Source: Didymella arachidicola
Taxonomy: Eukaryota > Ascomycota > Dothideomycetes > Pleosporales > Didymellaceae
Assembly (NCBI GenBank): GCA_016630955.3
Contig: CM049993.1
Coordinates: 372,001-436,000, forward strand
Direction of reading: 5' to 3'
DNA length: 64,000 bases
The translations under genes and the position numbers were made by a program. Of this stretch, positions 34,401 to 44,886 are shown in pieces; within the stretch, counting starts at the first letter, position 1, and the number at the start of each line of letters is the position of its first letter. The notes beneath the pieces were generated by a model. The model saw only the letters and a list, made by a program, of their open reading frames with translations, made no database searches and was not told where the DNA came from.

Positions 34401-35318
34401 TGTGAATGAAGTTGGTGGTAGTAGAGGTTGGTGGTGGAGATGAAGGTGTAGTAATGGAAGCTGGAGCTGTAGATGGACTGGATGGCGATGTAGGAGAAGA
34501 AGAAGAGCTGGCAAATTTGAGGCGCTTTTCACAGCCAGTTTCCTAGGAGCGCGCACAGACGTCACTAAAGCACGGGCCGGTCGCGCCTGCCTCTCTTTGT
34601 TTTGTGGCCAATCACAGCGCGCTGGATGACACTGTTGGGGATCATGAGCTCGCCGCAGAATGATCCTGACTTCTCTCTTGAAGAATCGCCGTTCGGTCTA
34701 CGAACTCATAAAGTGGATGCATAGTGCAAAACGACCACAGGATTCGTCCCCAGCTTTTTTGAAATTGCAGTCTCGCCATATGGGCATTGCTTTTCCATTT
34801 TGAAGCTCGATGATCTCAAAGGAACGCCTCGGAAGTTCTCGCCGCCTGTCTCCGAGACATTTGCGTTTGCCGCGGGATACCGCTTTCTCTGCCGATGAGC
34901 GCATTCTTCGGCGTGAAGTGCGTGGCCACTGGCCAGCGTCCATACTCACGTGCGGCCATCTGTGCCTTTTGGGAGCTGTCTGCAGTCTGCAGGCAGCCCG
35001 TTTGGCCTTGCACAAGCAGATTCTAGCCGTAGCAGTTGCACGCGAGCGAGCCTTCGGTATCTAGTCAGCCAGACCCCTGTCACTGTACGATGCAGGCTCA
35101 AGCGTTGGAACTTGTTTGCGCGGTGTACACATAACCACGTCTACTATTACCCGTTACCCTGCCTTTATCCTGGTATTGTGAACGTGTTTCAAGGCGACGT
35201 ATTGTCTCTCCCTGCACTGCTCGTCAAACTTCCCTGAACGCTTTACCCGGAGTGCCCGCCATACGTCAATGTACCATACCTGACCTCATTGTTATCCTGG
35301 ACCCCGCGCGCAGCACGA
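34401..35318. promoter_or_regulatory. divergent upstream region of cytochrome c and SDR genes
   Basis: About 920 bp between two oppositely oriented start codons. It should contain both promoters. No recognisable coding segment or repeat. Confidence 0.45.
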
Positions 35319-36500
35319 ATGGACCAGATCCCCAGCATATTATATGCCGACGAAGACTATACGACATGGTTGATCCTCGGTGCCAGCAGAGGCATTGGGC
35401 TGGAGTTTGTACGGCAACTTTTGACGAAGAATGAGCGGATCATCGCCACGGTGCGAGAGCCGTTTGCCGCACATGCTTCAGCCCTGTGGGGGCAGGCTGG
35501 CGGAGATCACGGGCGGTGTCGAATGGAGATCTGTGATGTCTTGTCCGAGGACAGCATTGTTGTATGTTTGTTGATTTGATGACGCTTCATATTTGAACAA
35601 CTGAAGGGGTTTGATCCTTGTTCTCACGAATCTTGCGCTGACTAGAGGTAGAGATTCGTCTCGACACTCACCACCATACCAAACCTTAAGATCGACTATG
35701 TAGTCTTGAATGCTGGAGTACTGCGATACCCGAATGTAGGAACCTGGAAAGTCGCAATATTGACCGAGCCGCACTAACTACTTCAGAGAGCGACTGAGCT
35801 GTGCGTGTCCCTTCACCATACCTTTTCTGGTCTAAAGCGTGCGTCTATGTTGGGCCTCAGCTATTTATCAAGCCACACAGTACACGTCCCATCACGACGA
35901 TCGTATCTGCGTGTTCAGCTGGGGCCTAGTATGCGAAGCCGTCGCCAACTGTGTCGATATCGGCCGGGCATTGAGCAGCCATAGGTACCTCACAAATTAC
36001 AGCGTGCTGACAAGTGCCGTAGGTCGTTCGATGAGTTCGCTTTCCATCTGCACACCAACACCATAGGTCCTATCATCACTGCCCAGAAGCTTCTGCAAAC
36101 GAACATTCCAATCGGCACCATAGTCTTCATGTCGTCGGATAGCGGCTCAGCAGGGCTCTTCCGAGAGATGGAGGATGGGTTCGCAGCCTATGCTGCATCA
36201 AAGGCTGCTCTGAACATGGCGGTCCGTCATATGGCTGCTGAGCTGAAGAGAAAGGACGACGATACCATCCTGCTTTGTATGCACCCTGGAGAAGTGGCCA
36301 CTGACATGGCGAATGTTCAATTGCCATGGGAAGTACAGGGAATTATAACGCCAGAGGAGAGTGTGATGAAGATGATACAAGTGATCAAGAGCAAAGGGAT
36401 ACAGCATAGTGGGACGTTCTGGACGTACGAGAACAAGGTCAGTCTGACAGTGTAAGAACTTTGAACGGTGACTGAACTTGCACAGCTGTACTCATGGTGA
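35319..36500 (+). CDS. short-chain dehydrogenase/reductase with micro-exons
   Basis: Five exons fit in phase: 35319-35561, 35652-35735, 35787-35800 (14 nt), 36023-36437 and 36486-36500 (15 nt); 256 aa. Evidence for an SDR is the cofactor motif LILGASRGIGLEFVRQLL, DYVVLNAGVLRYPN (NAG motif), FMSSDSGSAG (catalytic Ser region) and YAASKAALNMAVRHMAAEL (catalytic Tyr and Lys). The HPGEVATDMA segment is the usual loop after the active site. The 14-nt exon supplies RATE and part of Leu and bridges the NAG strand to SFDEFAFHLHTNTIGPI. The last exon adds LYSW. The fold resembles fungal carbonyl-reductase-like cytosolic SDRs; substrate unknown. The 222-nt intron before exon 4 is long, so that junction is the least certain. 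Confidence 0.78.
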
Positions 36501-36685
36501 ACCAGTTTGTGTATTGCAACTTTATTATCTGCATACTTTCGAGAAATCTCCGCTAGGATGATACCCTTTCTGTCGGCATAAGCATCAATGAGCAAAAGAA
36601 TAGATGCCCAAGATCAACATGCATCGAGGAGCCCACTGGGAATTGTCAGCAGTCTGATATCTTGCTAAAGAACCTGCAGGAACCT

Positions 36686-39277
36686 TTACTCGATCTCACC
36701 AAATAGACGCCGCACGAGATTAGTGTCCCAGTCGAGACGCTGATCGCCTTCTGGGAGCTCATAGTCGACTAGGCTCTTATCACGGCTATGCATCGAGCCA
36801 CCATCTGGGCGCCAATCGACACAGCCCTCAGTGCCAATACCCGCGTTGTTGCAACGCAAGCATGGTCCTGCTCGGTTTGTGCGATCGCACTCCTCCTGCA
36901 TATCTCGGCACCTCTGACAGCTTGGTACATCGACAGATCCATCATAGCCAGCATTGCACTCGTGACGAGGATCTGCCGAACTGACACTTGTTACGAGAGC
37001 TTTCCATCCATCTCGCGCAACTTTGAAGTTCCTCAATGTCGCATCGTCGTGGCCGATCTCCTGTCTCTCGTTCCACGACTCACGCCTTTGCTGCTCTGCA
37101 AGTACATGGGCGCGCCTCTCCGCGGAGGACAGACCCAAAGCCTCTTGCGGGTACTCAAAAGGCACAGCTTCCGAGGAACACACTCGCCGATGCTGTGTCA
37201 TGGATGGATCCCATACTTCAGGACTTTTGCACACCTTGTTCTTCACGTGGAAGGCCCTCTCTTTGCTCACCTCCTTGCTATTGTCAACCATACGCTGGCG
37301 CAATTCTTGTGGCAGCAGATGTGGGCCTAGACGAGGCGTTTGCGCATTAGAATGGTGGAACTCTTCTTGCAAGATTTCAGGAGTGCTTTCGGTCCTAAAG
37401 GGTCCTCCAGCGTGGAGGCCATCGGCGCGTTGAATATGTGGCTTATTCTTATTGCGCTGCCTTGTCCTCCACTTCTTCGGGCCGCTGACCGAGGGCAAAG
37501 CCGTGAGAGCAGATGTGTCCGCAAGAGATAAAGACGGCAGTGGCTGCTGCATGCTGAGGGTACCTGACCGGTTGCAGATGTTATGCTTGAAGTCCTCCGG
37601 GCTTTGGGCTCGCGGTCGCAACCCTTTCGCACCGCTGACAAGCGCACTCTTCTTCTTTGCTCTCTTTTTGCGCCTTTTTTGGTTTTCAGTCTGCCTCTGC
37701 TGGATTGCTTCGCCGGTGAAAGAAGTCTGTTTTGCGCCAATGGCATCTGAGGCTCGCAAATGTTCAATGCGAGGTTTCTGCTCCTTCGCTGGACGTGTTT
37801 GCTGAAGCACCGGCGAGTTCATATTTCCTTGTAGTCGGCTTCGAATCGAGGTATTGAGGTCGCGTAAAAATGAGTCCGCAACATTGAGTGACGGCGACTG
37901 GCTGGCGTGAACAGAGGACGGAGTCTCACGTTTGAGCTTGGGCTGGACTGGATGCGGTCCCTCCTCTTGCTGCACTTGATCTACCTTGCGCAACCGTATC
38001 GGGCATTGCAGGAGAGGACACAGCGGATCATGGCCGCCGATGCCGTACGGCAAGCTCACAGTCTGCTGAGCAGTTTTCGTGTCGTGGAGGTAGTCGCAAC
38101 TTCGCCCTTTCTTTGGGTTGCAATAGCCTTTATGGTAGAAGTAGAAGCAGATTGGTGGCAGTGCACTGATGCTGTGAGGTCCTTTCGGTGGATCAAAAGG
38201 CGGGGGTGCATATTGCCTGGCACTGTTGTTCGTTACTCGGACCTCAGGTTGCGTTGGAGGATTGTGCAAAGCGGCACTGTAGGGAGCTGCGGGCTCAGAA
38301 TGCTGGCCGTCGAGGCCGAAATCCCGCAGTCTTTTGTCCCATTGCGACATTGGTCTCGGGAGTTTAAAGAGAGGTATCACTTTGTCAAGCTCAGTCGCGC
38401 CGGCTTCCTCTAGCTGGGCACGTTTTCCGTAGCTTCTGGGCGGGTTTGTTGCAGAGTGGCGGAGTTTGGTCAGCGTGCCGGGATGGCTGATGGACAACAG
38501 GGTTTCTCTCACAAGCGGAGTCGCAGGAGGGGATGAAATAGGCAGTTGTGATAAATCGATGTAATCAAATTCATCAAAGTCGTTCCTGCCCATTTCTTGC
38601 ACACTCGCCTCGCCAGCATAAGCTGCACCTTCCTTGTCCTGATGACCTTGGGAGACATTCATGTTCTTGGTGAGACCTAGTATCTCTTCATCGGAGGTCA
38701 AGTGTGTTTCCTCAACGGTCTCGCTCGTGTCAGTATCGGTGTTGATAATGGTGTCATCGTCGCTGGAGCTCTCACCAGCTGTTGTTGCACGGCTGAACGC
38801 TGCGCCATCCATTTGACCACTAATAGTATGGGGGTGGTGCTGAGACTCCTGTGGCTTGTCGCTGGTAGCGAGATCTGATCGCAACGGGCACAGCGGGAGC
38901 GTACAGAGCTGGTAGTGACGGAAACCGGGAGGTGGTGGGATAGGCCAGGTTGGGTGAGCCTCGTGAGGCCGATCGCACTCGCCACCACGTCGACAAGTAC
39001 CGTGATACCAGAAGAAGCACGTTTCTTTCGGGGGACCGGGTGGAGCTGGCGTCATTTGCTGGATCTTCTTGCGGTCAGGAAGTGGAATTGAGTTGAAGCT
39101 CGAACTCACCAGTCGAGTAGGTGCGCTCTGATTGTACCGTCCATTTGGAGTATCTTGAAGTGCTGATTGAGACTGGCCATGCTGTGTACCTTGCACAGGT
39201 CGCCAGAACTCGGGGCAGCCACAGACACCGTCGGTGATGTTGAAGTGCGGGCATTGGCGGCTCTTTCCACCAGACAT
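36686..39277 (-). CDS. CCCH zinc-finger protein with C-terminal cysteine cluster
   Basis: Single-exon 863-aa frame. Two CCCH fingers are readable: CFFWYHGTCRRGGECDRPH (C-x7-C-x5-C-x3-H, residues 87-105) and, near residue 390, CFYFYHKGYC with a downstream C-x3-H (C-x8-C-x7-C-x3-H). CCCH fingers usually bind RNA. At the C-terminus (787-819) six cysteines are spaced C-x2-C-x6-C-x8-C-x2-C-x9-C, close to a Zn(II)2Cys6 cluster. Between them lies a long polar, probably disordered region with a basic stretch (KRRKKRAKKKS) that could be a nuclear signal. An extra N-terminal cysteine group (CPHFNITDGVCGCPEF) is also present. The role is unknown; RNA regulation is the general expectation for the family. 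Confidence 0.82.
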   Translation of the reverse strand: MSGGKSRQCPHFNITDGVCGCPEFWRPVQGTQHGQSQSALQDTPNGRYNQSAPTRLVSSSFNSIPLPDRKKIQQMTPAPPGPPKETCFFWYHGTCRRGGECDRPHEAHPTWPIPPPPGFRHYQLCTLPLCPLRSDLATSDKPQESQHHPHTISGQMDGAAFSRATTAGESSSDDDTIINTDTDTSETVEETHLTSDEEILGLTKNMNVSQGHQDKEGAAYAGEASVQEMGRNDFDEFDYIDLSQLPISSPPATPLVRETLLSISHPGTLTKLRHSATNPPRSYGKRAQLEEAGATELDKVIPLFKLPRPMSQWDKRLRDFGLDGQHSEPAAPYSAALHNPPTQPEVRVTNNSARQYAPPPFDPPKGPHSISALPPICFYFYHKGYCNPKKGRSCDYLHDTKTAQQTVSLPYGIGGHDPLCPLLQCPIRLRKVDQVQQEEGPHPVQPKLKRETPSSVHASQSPSLNVADSFLRDLNTSIRSRLQGNMNSPVLQQTRPAKEQKPRIEHLRASDAIGAKQTSFTGEAIQQRQTENQKRRKKRAKKKSALVSGAKGLRPRAQSPEDFKHNICNRSGTLSMQQPLPSLSLADTSALTALPSVSGPKKWRTRQRNKNKPHIQRADGLHAGGPFRTESTPEILQEEFHHSNAQTPRLGPHLLPQELRQRMVDNSKEVSKERAFHVKNKVCKSPEVWDPSMTQHRRVCSSEAVPFEYPQEALGLSSAERRAHVLAEQQRRESWNERQEIGHDDATLRNFKVARDGWKALVTSVSSADPRHECNAGYDGSVDVPSCQRCRDMQEECDRTNRAGPCLRCNNAGIGTEGCVDWRPDGGSMHSRDKSLVDYELPEGDQRLDWDTNLVRRLFGEIE

Positions 39278-39651
39278 GGCTTGGATCCTGTTCTCAATAA
39301 CTCGATCTACTTTGTCGTTGGTGAGTGGAGTATCGACGGATCTACCGTTTGGTTATTGGATCTGTGGTGTCGAGCTTCAGGGGCGTATCGAGACTAAGAT
39401 TATAGCCACGGTGGACGTTGCACGTAGCTAGTTATAGGCAGAGGCGGCGTCTGTGTCGACTACGTCGCAATAGCGACGTTGTTAGTGAAAATACTTGACC
39501 AGAGTGATATACAGGCGAGTGAGTTCGATTATGGTAGAAGCACGGTGAGAGCAAGTAAGAGGACGCAGATAAACTTTCACAGAAAGTGCGCAATACAAAT
39601 TTAGTCGAGGGCCGGAGATATCGAAACGCTCGATGCAGAAGCCCACTAACA
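39278..39651. other. intergenic region
   Basis: 374 bp between the CCCH gene start and the 3' end of the mpaB-like gene. Near 39,465 there is a short imperfect hairpin around tcgcaatagcga. No gene seen. Confidence 0.4.
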
Positions 39652-41162
39652 CTACCAAATAGTACCCAAGATGCGCGAAGCTACCTTTACTGTGGCATAG
39701 GTACCAACGCACAGCCCTACCAAAGAGACACCGGCGAAGATTGCGAACGTCCTGAGGTTCCTTTGCTCGATCACAGACCTCGCGAGCTTTCTCTCCTCAT
39801 GCTTGCCAAGTTCCGTCAAGGTATCGTACTCCGGTACGTATTTGAAGTCAAAGGTGGTCTCCTCGTTGGCCAGTCCCCATTTTGCTTTCACGATTACGTC
39901 CCAGAACACGATCTTGGCTCTGCGAACATGTTCTTTGTCCCAGGATGGGACCAGTTTGTTCATGTAACAGTATACCGCGAAGAAAAGACACTGCCCAGCC
40001 ATCAACGCCCAATAGTATAGAGACACTTGTCTGAGACCAAGGGCGTCAGAAAGTTCATTCCCGTTCAACCACCTCGCGGAGGCAGTCAGCATATCGGCGG
40101 ACACAAACGTTGGTGGTGTCTCTTTGAGTGAGAGGATGATGTTGTTGGCCATAGTCTTTGACATCTCTGAGGGGTGAACCTCGTTGTAGAAAAGTGACTC
40201 CATGACGGCTTTGGCTTTCGGTGTGCTGATGAAGAATGTATCCGGCGTACCAAGGATGTATGCAATGTAGCGCCAAAGGGCTAAGTAGTCTTCGATCTCT
40301 TGGTTGGTCAAGAAGATGCCTTGACGAGGAAAGCTGAGCCAGATGAGAGATGACGAGAATGTGCCGATCGTCGCGATTTGATCGAGATCATTGACAGGTA
40401 TCCCCCACTCTTTGATATTGTAGTAACTCGGCTTTGTCTCAGCAAGCTTCAGGATGCGTTGTCGTACAGCTGCATGAAGCAGACGCACTCTCACCGAAGA
40501 AGCATGCCCTTCGCCGCCGGGCTTTATGCCGTCCAATGATCGTGTACACTGTAGGATGTGCTGAGTCGTTTCGAACAATCGTCTTCTTGCTACCTTCGTG
40601 TTGAAGCCTCCTGTTCTGGCCAAAGTCTCGACAACTCGCGCTGCGCCCATGCCACCGAGTAGTGATTGGAAAGTCAAGCCAGTCAGTGCAGGGCCTCCAT
40701 ATCGATAGAACACATCCTGTCCCCTTCCAATCTGGTCCCAATCTACCCACTCAGGTACGGTGTTGATCTGTTGCCATAGCTCATCAAGTTTGGAGTCAGA
40801 AGCGTGGTGTTCCTTGAGCAGCGCATACAAATCTCGCTTCGGAACTGGATATATCTCTTTCTTTTCTTCGTCTGTTCCTTCAGTACGAACGGGTAGTGGC
40901 TTTGTGTCGCTGTTCCTCGGTAGAGCTCCATTCTCCGGTGGCGAAATCGCATTGAGTCTTTGCAAACACTCTTCTCCAAGAACATCGTAGGAGTGCTTCA
41001 ACGGCTCAGCTTGCTCAGGCGTCAGGTGGTCTTCTGTCCATTCGAAACGATAGGCCCACGACCTTTCACATGTCAGTTGGACGCCTTATCCATAGTCTTC
41101 CTATTTTGGACGTACCTTCTTGTATTCTCGGTACGTCCACGAAATGGGTTCGGCCATGTCAT
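39652..41162 (-). CDS. mpaB/rubber-oxygenase-like (DUF2236) protein
   Basis: Exons 41162-41116 and 41062-39652 with a 53-nt intron; 485 aa. It looks like the ER-bound oxygenase mpaB/B'/rubber-oxygenase family, which holds haem-type oxygenases and many uncharacterised fungal members. Family-like segments are WVDWDQIGRGQDVFYRYGGP, RVVETLARTGGF, ARRRLFETTQHILQCT, VRLLHAAVRQRIL and DLDQIATIGTFSSSLIW, followed by EDYLALWRYIAYILGTP. A hydrophobic segment near the C-terminus (TFAIFAGVSLVGLCVGTYA) and one near residue 380 suggest membrane attachment. The first exon is short and was chosen because it places MTWPNPFRGR in frame with SWAYRFEWT. No biosynthetic cluster genes lie nearby, so no pathway is assigned. 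Confidence 0.8.
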
Positions 41163-41570
41163 GTTTGTTCTGTTCACTGGGTAGGATCGGTTTCACAAAA
41201 ACAACGTCAGTGCGAAGGAAGTGAACTTTTGAGGGCTATGTGTCTTGTATTCTATCGTACCGTCATGTGCGGCCGAGGCGGTTAGCGCGGAGGTGTCCCT
41301 CTTTTGCCGCTTTCGATTGCAGATCCGGGCACATGGTACTTTCTGGCAACGCATCGGATGCTGGGAAAACTGCTTCCGCGATAGCAGTTGAAACTTCAAA
41401 GTCTTGGTACTAAGTGCGTTGCGTCACCATTCAAGGTACTGCAGCGCCGTTGCGGCGAGGTTGACTAAACCACCGATTGGTCAGTCGTCTGCAAGTTCTA
41501 GTCTGTGCGGAACGGAGATCGTAACTTTCGAGATGGAACAGCCGCTACAAAGTAAGAAACAGGATCGACC
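41163..41570. promoter_or_regulatory. divergent promoter region of mpaB-like gene and RRG9
   Basis: 408 bp between two opposite start codons; no coding sequence recognised. Confidence 0.5.
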
Positions 41571-42323
41571 ATGAACTGTCAATTCCGCGCGGGGAGGGCT
41601 TTTGGTCTTTTTGCTCGTTCCCTTGCCGACGTCAGACTATCCTTTGGTCTACGGCAGTTGCACAACAAACCTTTTAAACCCCATCGATCATTAGACCCGT
41701 TCCCCAGCGCTCGTCCGTTGCAGCGAGCACCCGACGCTCCCACGAGATCACCAAAAGCTGTTGCAACCACCACCTTCGACGAGACTACTGCGGAATGGAC
41801 GGAAGGGCGCGCAACTCGCCCAGCGTGGCAAGCTGAGAAGGAGGCCATGAAGAGGAAGCTGGATGGAGAAACTTGGAATCCGCGCAAGAAGCTGTCGCCA
41901 GATACAATGGAGGGCATACGGCATCTGCACCAGACACAGCCAGAAAAGTTCACGACACCAGTGCTTGCCGAGCATTTCAAGGTCTCTGTTGAGGCCATCA
42001 GACGCATACTGAAGAGCAAGTGGCGGCCGAGCGATGAAGAGCACGATGAAAGAATGCGCAGGTGGGACAAGAGAGGAGAGAGGATCTGGTCGAACTTGGT
42101 GGAGATGGGCATTAAGCCACCGAAGAGGTGGAGGCAGATGGGTGTAGGACGTGCAGAAAACAGCAGCAAGCCGGTGTGGAAGTCGAGGCCGAGGAACCAG
42201 ATTGTTGTCAAAGACAGCGCCCCTGAAAGCTTCCTGCCCGAGGAAGACATCATACCGACCGTTGATGCGTCCGGCACTCGAAAATCGAAGACCACCAACA
42301 TACCCCTTGCCGACAGGCTGTAG
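41571..42323 (+). CDS. RRG9: Rrg9 / neugrin-family mitochondrial protein
   Basis: Intronless 250-aa frame. The N-terminus (MNCQFRAGRAFGLFARSLAD) is Arg/Phe-rich and fits mitochondrial import. The conserved core is clear: WQAEKEAMKRKLDGETWNP, KKLSPDTMEGIRHLH, VLAEHFKVSVEAIRRILKSK with WRPSDEEHDERMRRWDKRGE. This matches fungal 'required for respiratory growth protein 9' and the neugrin family. In yeast the gene is needed for respiratory growth and mitochondrial DNA maintenance; neugrin in mammals binds mitochondrial 16S rRNA. The exact molecular role here is inferred from those relatives. The segment VLAEHFKVSVEAIRRIL looks like a helix-turn-helix. Confidence 0.92.
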   Translation: MNCQFRAGRAFGLFARSLADVRLSFGLRQLHNKPFKPHRSLDPFPSARPLQRAPDAPTRSPKAVATTTFDETTAEWTEGRATRPAWQAEKEAMKRKLDGETWNPRKKLSPDTMEGIRHLHQTQPEKFTTPVLAEHFKVSVEAIRRILKSKWRPSDEEHDERMRRWDKRGERIWSNLVEMGIKPPKRWRQMGVGRAENSSKPVWKSRPRNQIVVKDSAPESFLPEEDIIPTVDASGTRKSKTTNIPLADRL

Positions 42324-43192
42324 ACCCTCGATGAGCTCGTCCACCGGGCGGTGCATATCATATACAACCCACGAGCAAAGAGCAACGGGCAAACCTCTCA
42401 GATATAAATGCTATCAAAGCAGCAACAGGTCCATAAGTGCCGCACGTTAGACGTGGATGGGACGAGGGGACAGGGAGAAAGTCGTCTGATTCGAGGTCCC
42501 CGCCATCTGCGGTAACACTACAAAACATCACGTTGGAAGGCAAACACGGAAGTCAATGCCAATTAAGCAGTCAAAGCTGCGGCCCGACAATAGGCGGCCA
42601 CACGGGTTCCTTCTCAGCTGAAGCCAGGTGGTCGCCGACTCAGAGCACTGAACGGTGCTGAGAGAATATCAGAGTAGAATTCTCGATAAATAAGCATGCC
42701 AGGAGAACTGCTATTATAGATCAGCCAACATCTCTCGATGCATCAGCAGGAGAGTGTAGCTGAGACCACGATGCTCACTATGGAGGACCCCTGAGGAAGG
42801 TATACGTAAGCATGAGAGATTCTGCATCTTCAAAGTCTGTGACGTGAAAGGTGCAGTTTCAGTACTTATGTTGCCCATTACCAAATCAAAGTATGATCAC
42901 TTGAAAAATTATAGAATCAGCAATGGTGACTTACTCAGCTGAATGCCATGTCCAGAAATAACACTCGACTTCAGCGCTCGCGTGCTTGATAGGTGAGACC
43001 CTTGGACCTGGTCAAAGCCAATCACAGGTCAGTGCTTGGTAATTGTGCCAGCTCGCCGGTACTTGCCGCGCCGTCTGCATGACGAGGGCGATCAATGTTT
43101 GTTCGCCATGTCACTCTATCCTCACCACAACACCCACTACCTACCCATATCGTCGCTTTTTGCAGAGTTCACCTAGAGGTTTCTCTGCGATC
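42324..43192. other. intergenic region, no gene recognised
   Basis: About 870 bp between RRG9 and ISA1, both on the plus strand. The middle (42,660-42,960) is AT-richer than its surroundings. Open frames are short and overlapping. Should contain the ISA1 promoter. Confidence 0.45.
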
Positions 43193-43984
43193 ATGTCATT
43201 CCCACGCACAACTCGCGCTCTCGCGCGATCCTCCGCGTTTACATGGCCCCGAATCGCCGCATCGTCCTTCGGTCCCCGCCCTTGCCCCCAATGCTCGCGA
43301 GCGCTTTCGACATCGACAACATACCGTCAATCGTCCAAGCGGCAGATGCAGACAGCGACTGCCTACCAGCCTTCGACGTTGCAGCCTCCACCACCTCCAC
43401 CTCGAAACTTTGGTGTTCCGGACACTTCAATAGCGGGCGGCGCATCCGAGGTAAAATCTTGGACACCGTCGCGGATGCCTCTCCAACAGCAGAGCCAAGC
43501 AACACAGCAAGAGCAGCCAAAAGTGAGCCTTCCAGAAGGCGAAGCGCAAAAGACACAAGCTGCACCGATCAAGTCAGCCCGGCCAAGGAGATATAACTTT
43601 GGACCGAGAAAGGCGACCATCAAGATCTCACAATCTGCTGTCGAACATCTACGGGATCTACTCGATCAGCCAGAACCAAAACTCATTCGGATCGGGACAA
43701 AGGCAAAGGGGTGCTCTGGATTGGCATACCACTTGGAGTACACAGACAAGCCTTCGAAGCTGGACGAGGTGGTCGAGCAGGATGGTGTCAAGGTTCTCAT
43801 CGACAACAAGGCGCTGCTGAACATCATCGGCAGTGAGATGGACTGGCTAGACGACAAGCTGAACCAGCGATTCATATTCAAGAATCCTAACATAAGTGAG
43901 TACTTGATCAAGGACTATTCTGAGCTAAACTAACGTAGCACAGCTGAGCAATGCGGCTGTGGCGAATCTTTCAGTGTATCATGA
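43193..43984 (+). CDS. ISA1: Isa1-type iron-sulfur cluster assembly protein
   Basis: Exons 43193-43895 and 43944-43984 with a 48-nt intron; 247 aa. A-type Fe-S scaffold/carrier of the mitochondrial matrix, needed for [4Fe-4S] proteins such as aconitase and lipoate synthase. The three conserved cysteines are present: one in GTKAKGCSGLAYHLEY and two in the C-terminal CGCGESFSV, which exists only when the second exon is spliced in. ISQSAVEHLRDLL and LIDNKALLNIIGSEMDW are family blocks. The N-terminal 120 residues are a Ser/Arg presequence plus a Gln/Pro-rich linker. The start at 43193 is preferred over upstream in-frame codons because it opens directly into the presequence. Confidence 0.94.
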
Positions 43985-44118
43985 TACCCCTCCGTTTCGT
44001 TTGTGTATAGTAATCAGCATTGGGTGGCATGACATAGCATTGCAATAGGCGTTCGTTGGATAAGCTTTGAGCCTATTAGTGGGTATTGCATTAGACAGTA
44101 CATATGCATCCTAAAAAA

Positions 44119-44551
44119 CTACAGCTTCCCCGGCTCGTAGTCAAGTACCTTCACATTCTCGATATGTGGTCCAGCAAACTTGATAAAGTCTTGGTGTGCG
44201 GGATCCTCATGCACGTAGTAGTCTCGGTCTTCTTCGCTCTCGAACTCCACGACGAAGCCGTGTGAAAATGCGCCCTATGAATAACCATCAGCTCTGATCC
44301 TCCGCTAGTGCGCGTCTGACGTACCGCGTGACCTTCAGGGCTGTTGTTTCTTCCTCCTGAGAATGATTTAATGTATGGCTGTTCCGACCTTGCGCTCACG
44401 CAGTTGTCTTTCAATGCAAGCATGCGTTTACATGCCTACGAAGTCAGGCCAGCATAGAAATGGTCATTGTAGTGGGGTCACTCGCCTCTTCCACCTGAGC
44501 ATAGCTCGTAGACGGCTTCCACTCGAAGAAGACAACATGTATAATCGGCAT
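44119..44551 (-). CDS. Dabb-domain (stress-responsive A/B barrel) protein
   Basis: Exons 44551-44486, 44435-44325 and 44274-44119, 110 aa, all phase 0. The protein is a single dimeric alpha/beta-barrel (Dabb) domain: MPIIHVVFFEWKPSTSYAQV, MLALKDNC, YIKSFSGGRNNSPEGHA and GAFSHGFVVEFESEEDRDYY with HEDPAHQDFIKF. Members are often described as stress-responsive; some act as cyclases or in aromatic catabolism, so function here is open. The first intron begins GCGAGT in this model (a GC-AG intron). The alternative GT donor 9 nt upstream (after CAG) also keeps phase but would remove three residues (VEE) usually present in relatives. Confidence 0.85.
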
Positions 44552-44886
44552 GACGATTCATAAAAGGGGCTCGAAGATTTATCACGATATTCAAAAAAGC
44601 AGAGATGTTGCGGTCTGCTGTGCAGATGATAGGGTACATGATGCTCATGGAGCTATGACCTCACGCACTCCGCTCCCGAGCTCGGCAGCTCTCCGTGTGC
44701 TTTCGCGTGGCAGCTGCGTAGCAGACCACTGAACCCTCCACCATGACTCCCAGAAAGCGATAACGCGCACTGCTACTTACCACCAACCATGCGTGCTTAT
44801 ACGTTCGACATACTTGATCAGCAGCTCAGCCACCAAGCTGCATCTATCTTCAGCATAGCACGTAATCCGCCCCTGCGAGCTCCAAC
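44552..44886. promoter_or_regulatory. divergent promoter region of Dabb and Dsc3 genes
   Basis: 335 bp between opposite start codons; no coding sequence or repeat recognised. Confidence 0.45.

Noticed and set aside
39440..39490. Short hairpin around tcgcaatagcga as an RNA structure or terminator
   Set aside because: A 4- to 6-bp stem is common by chance, and there is no link to a transcript.
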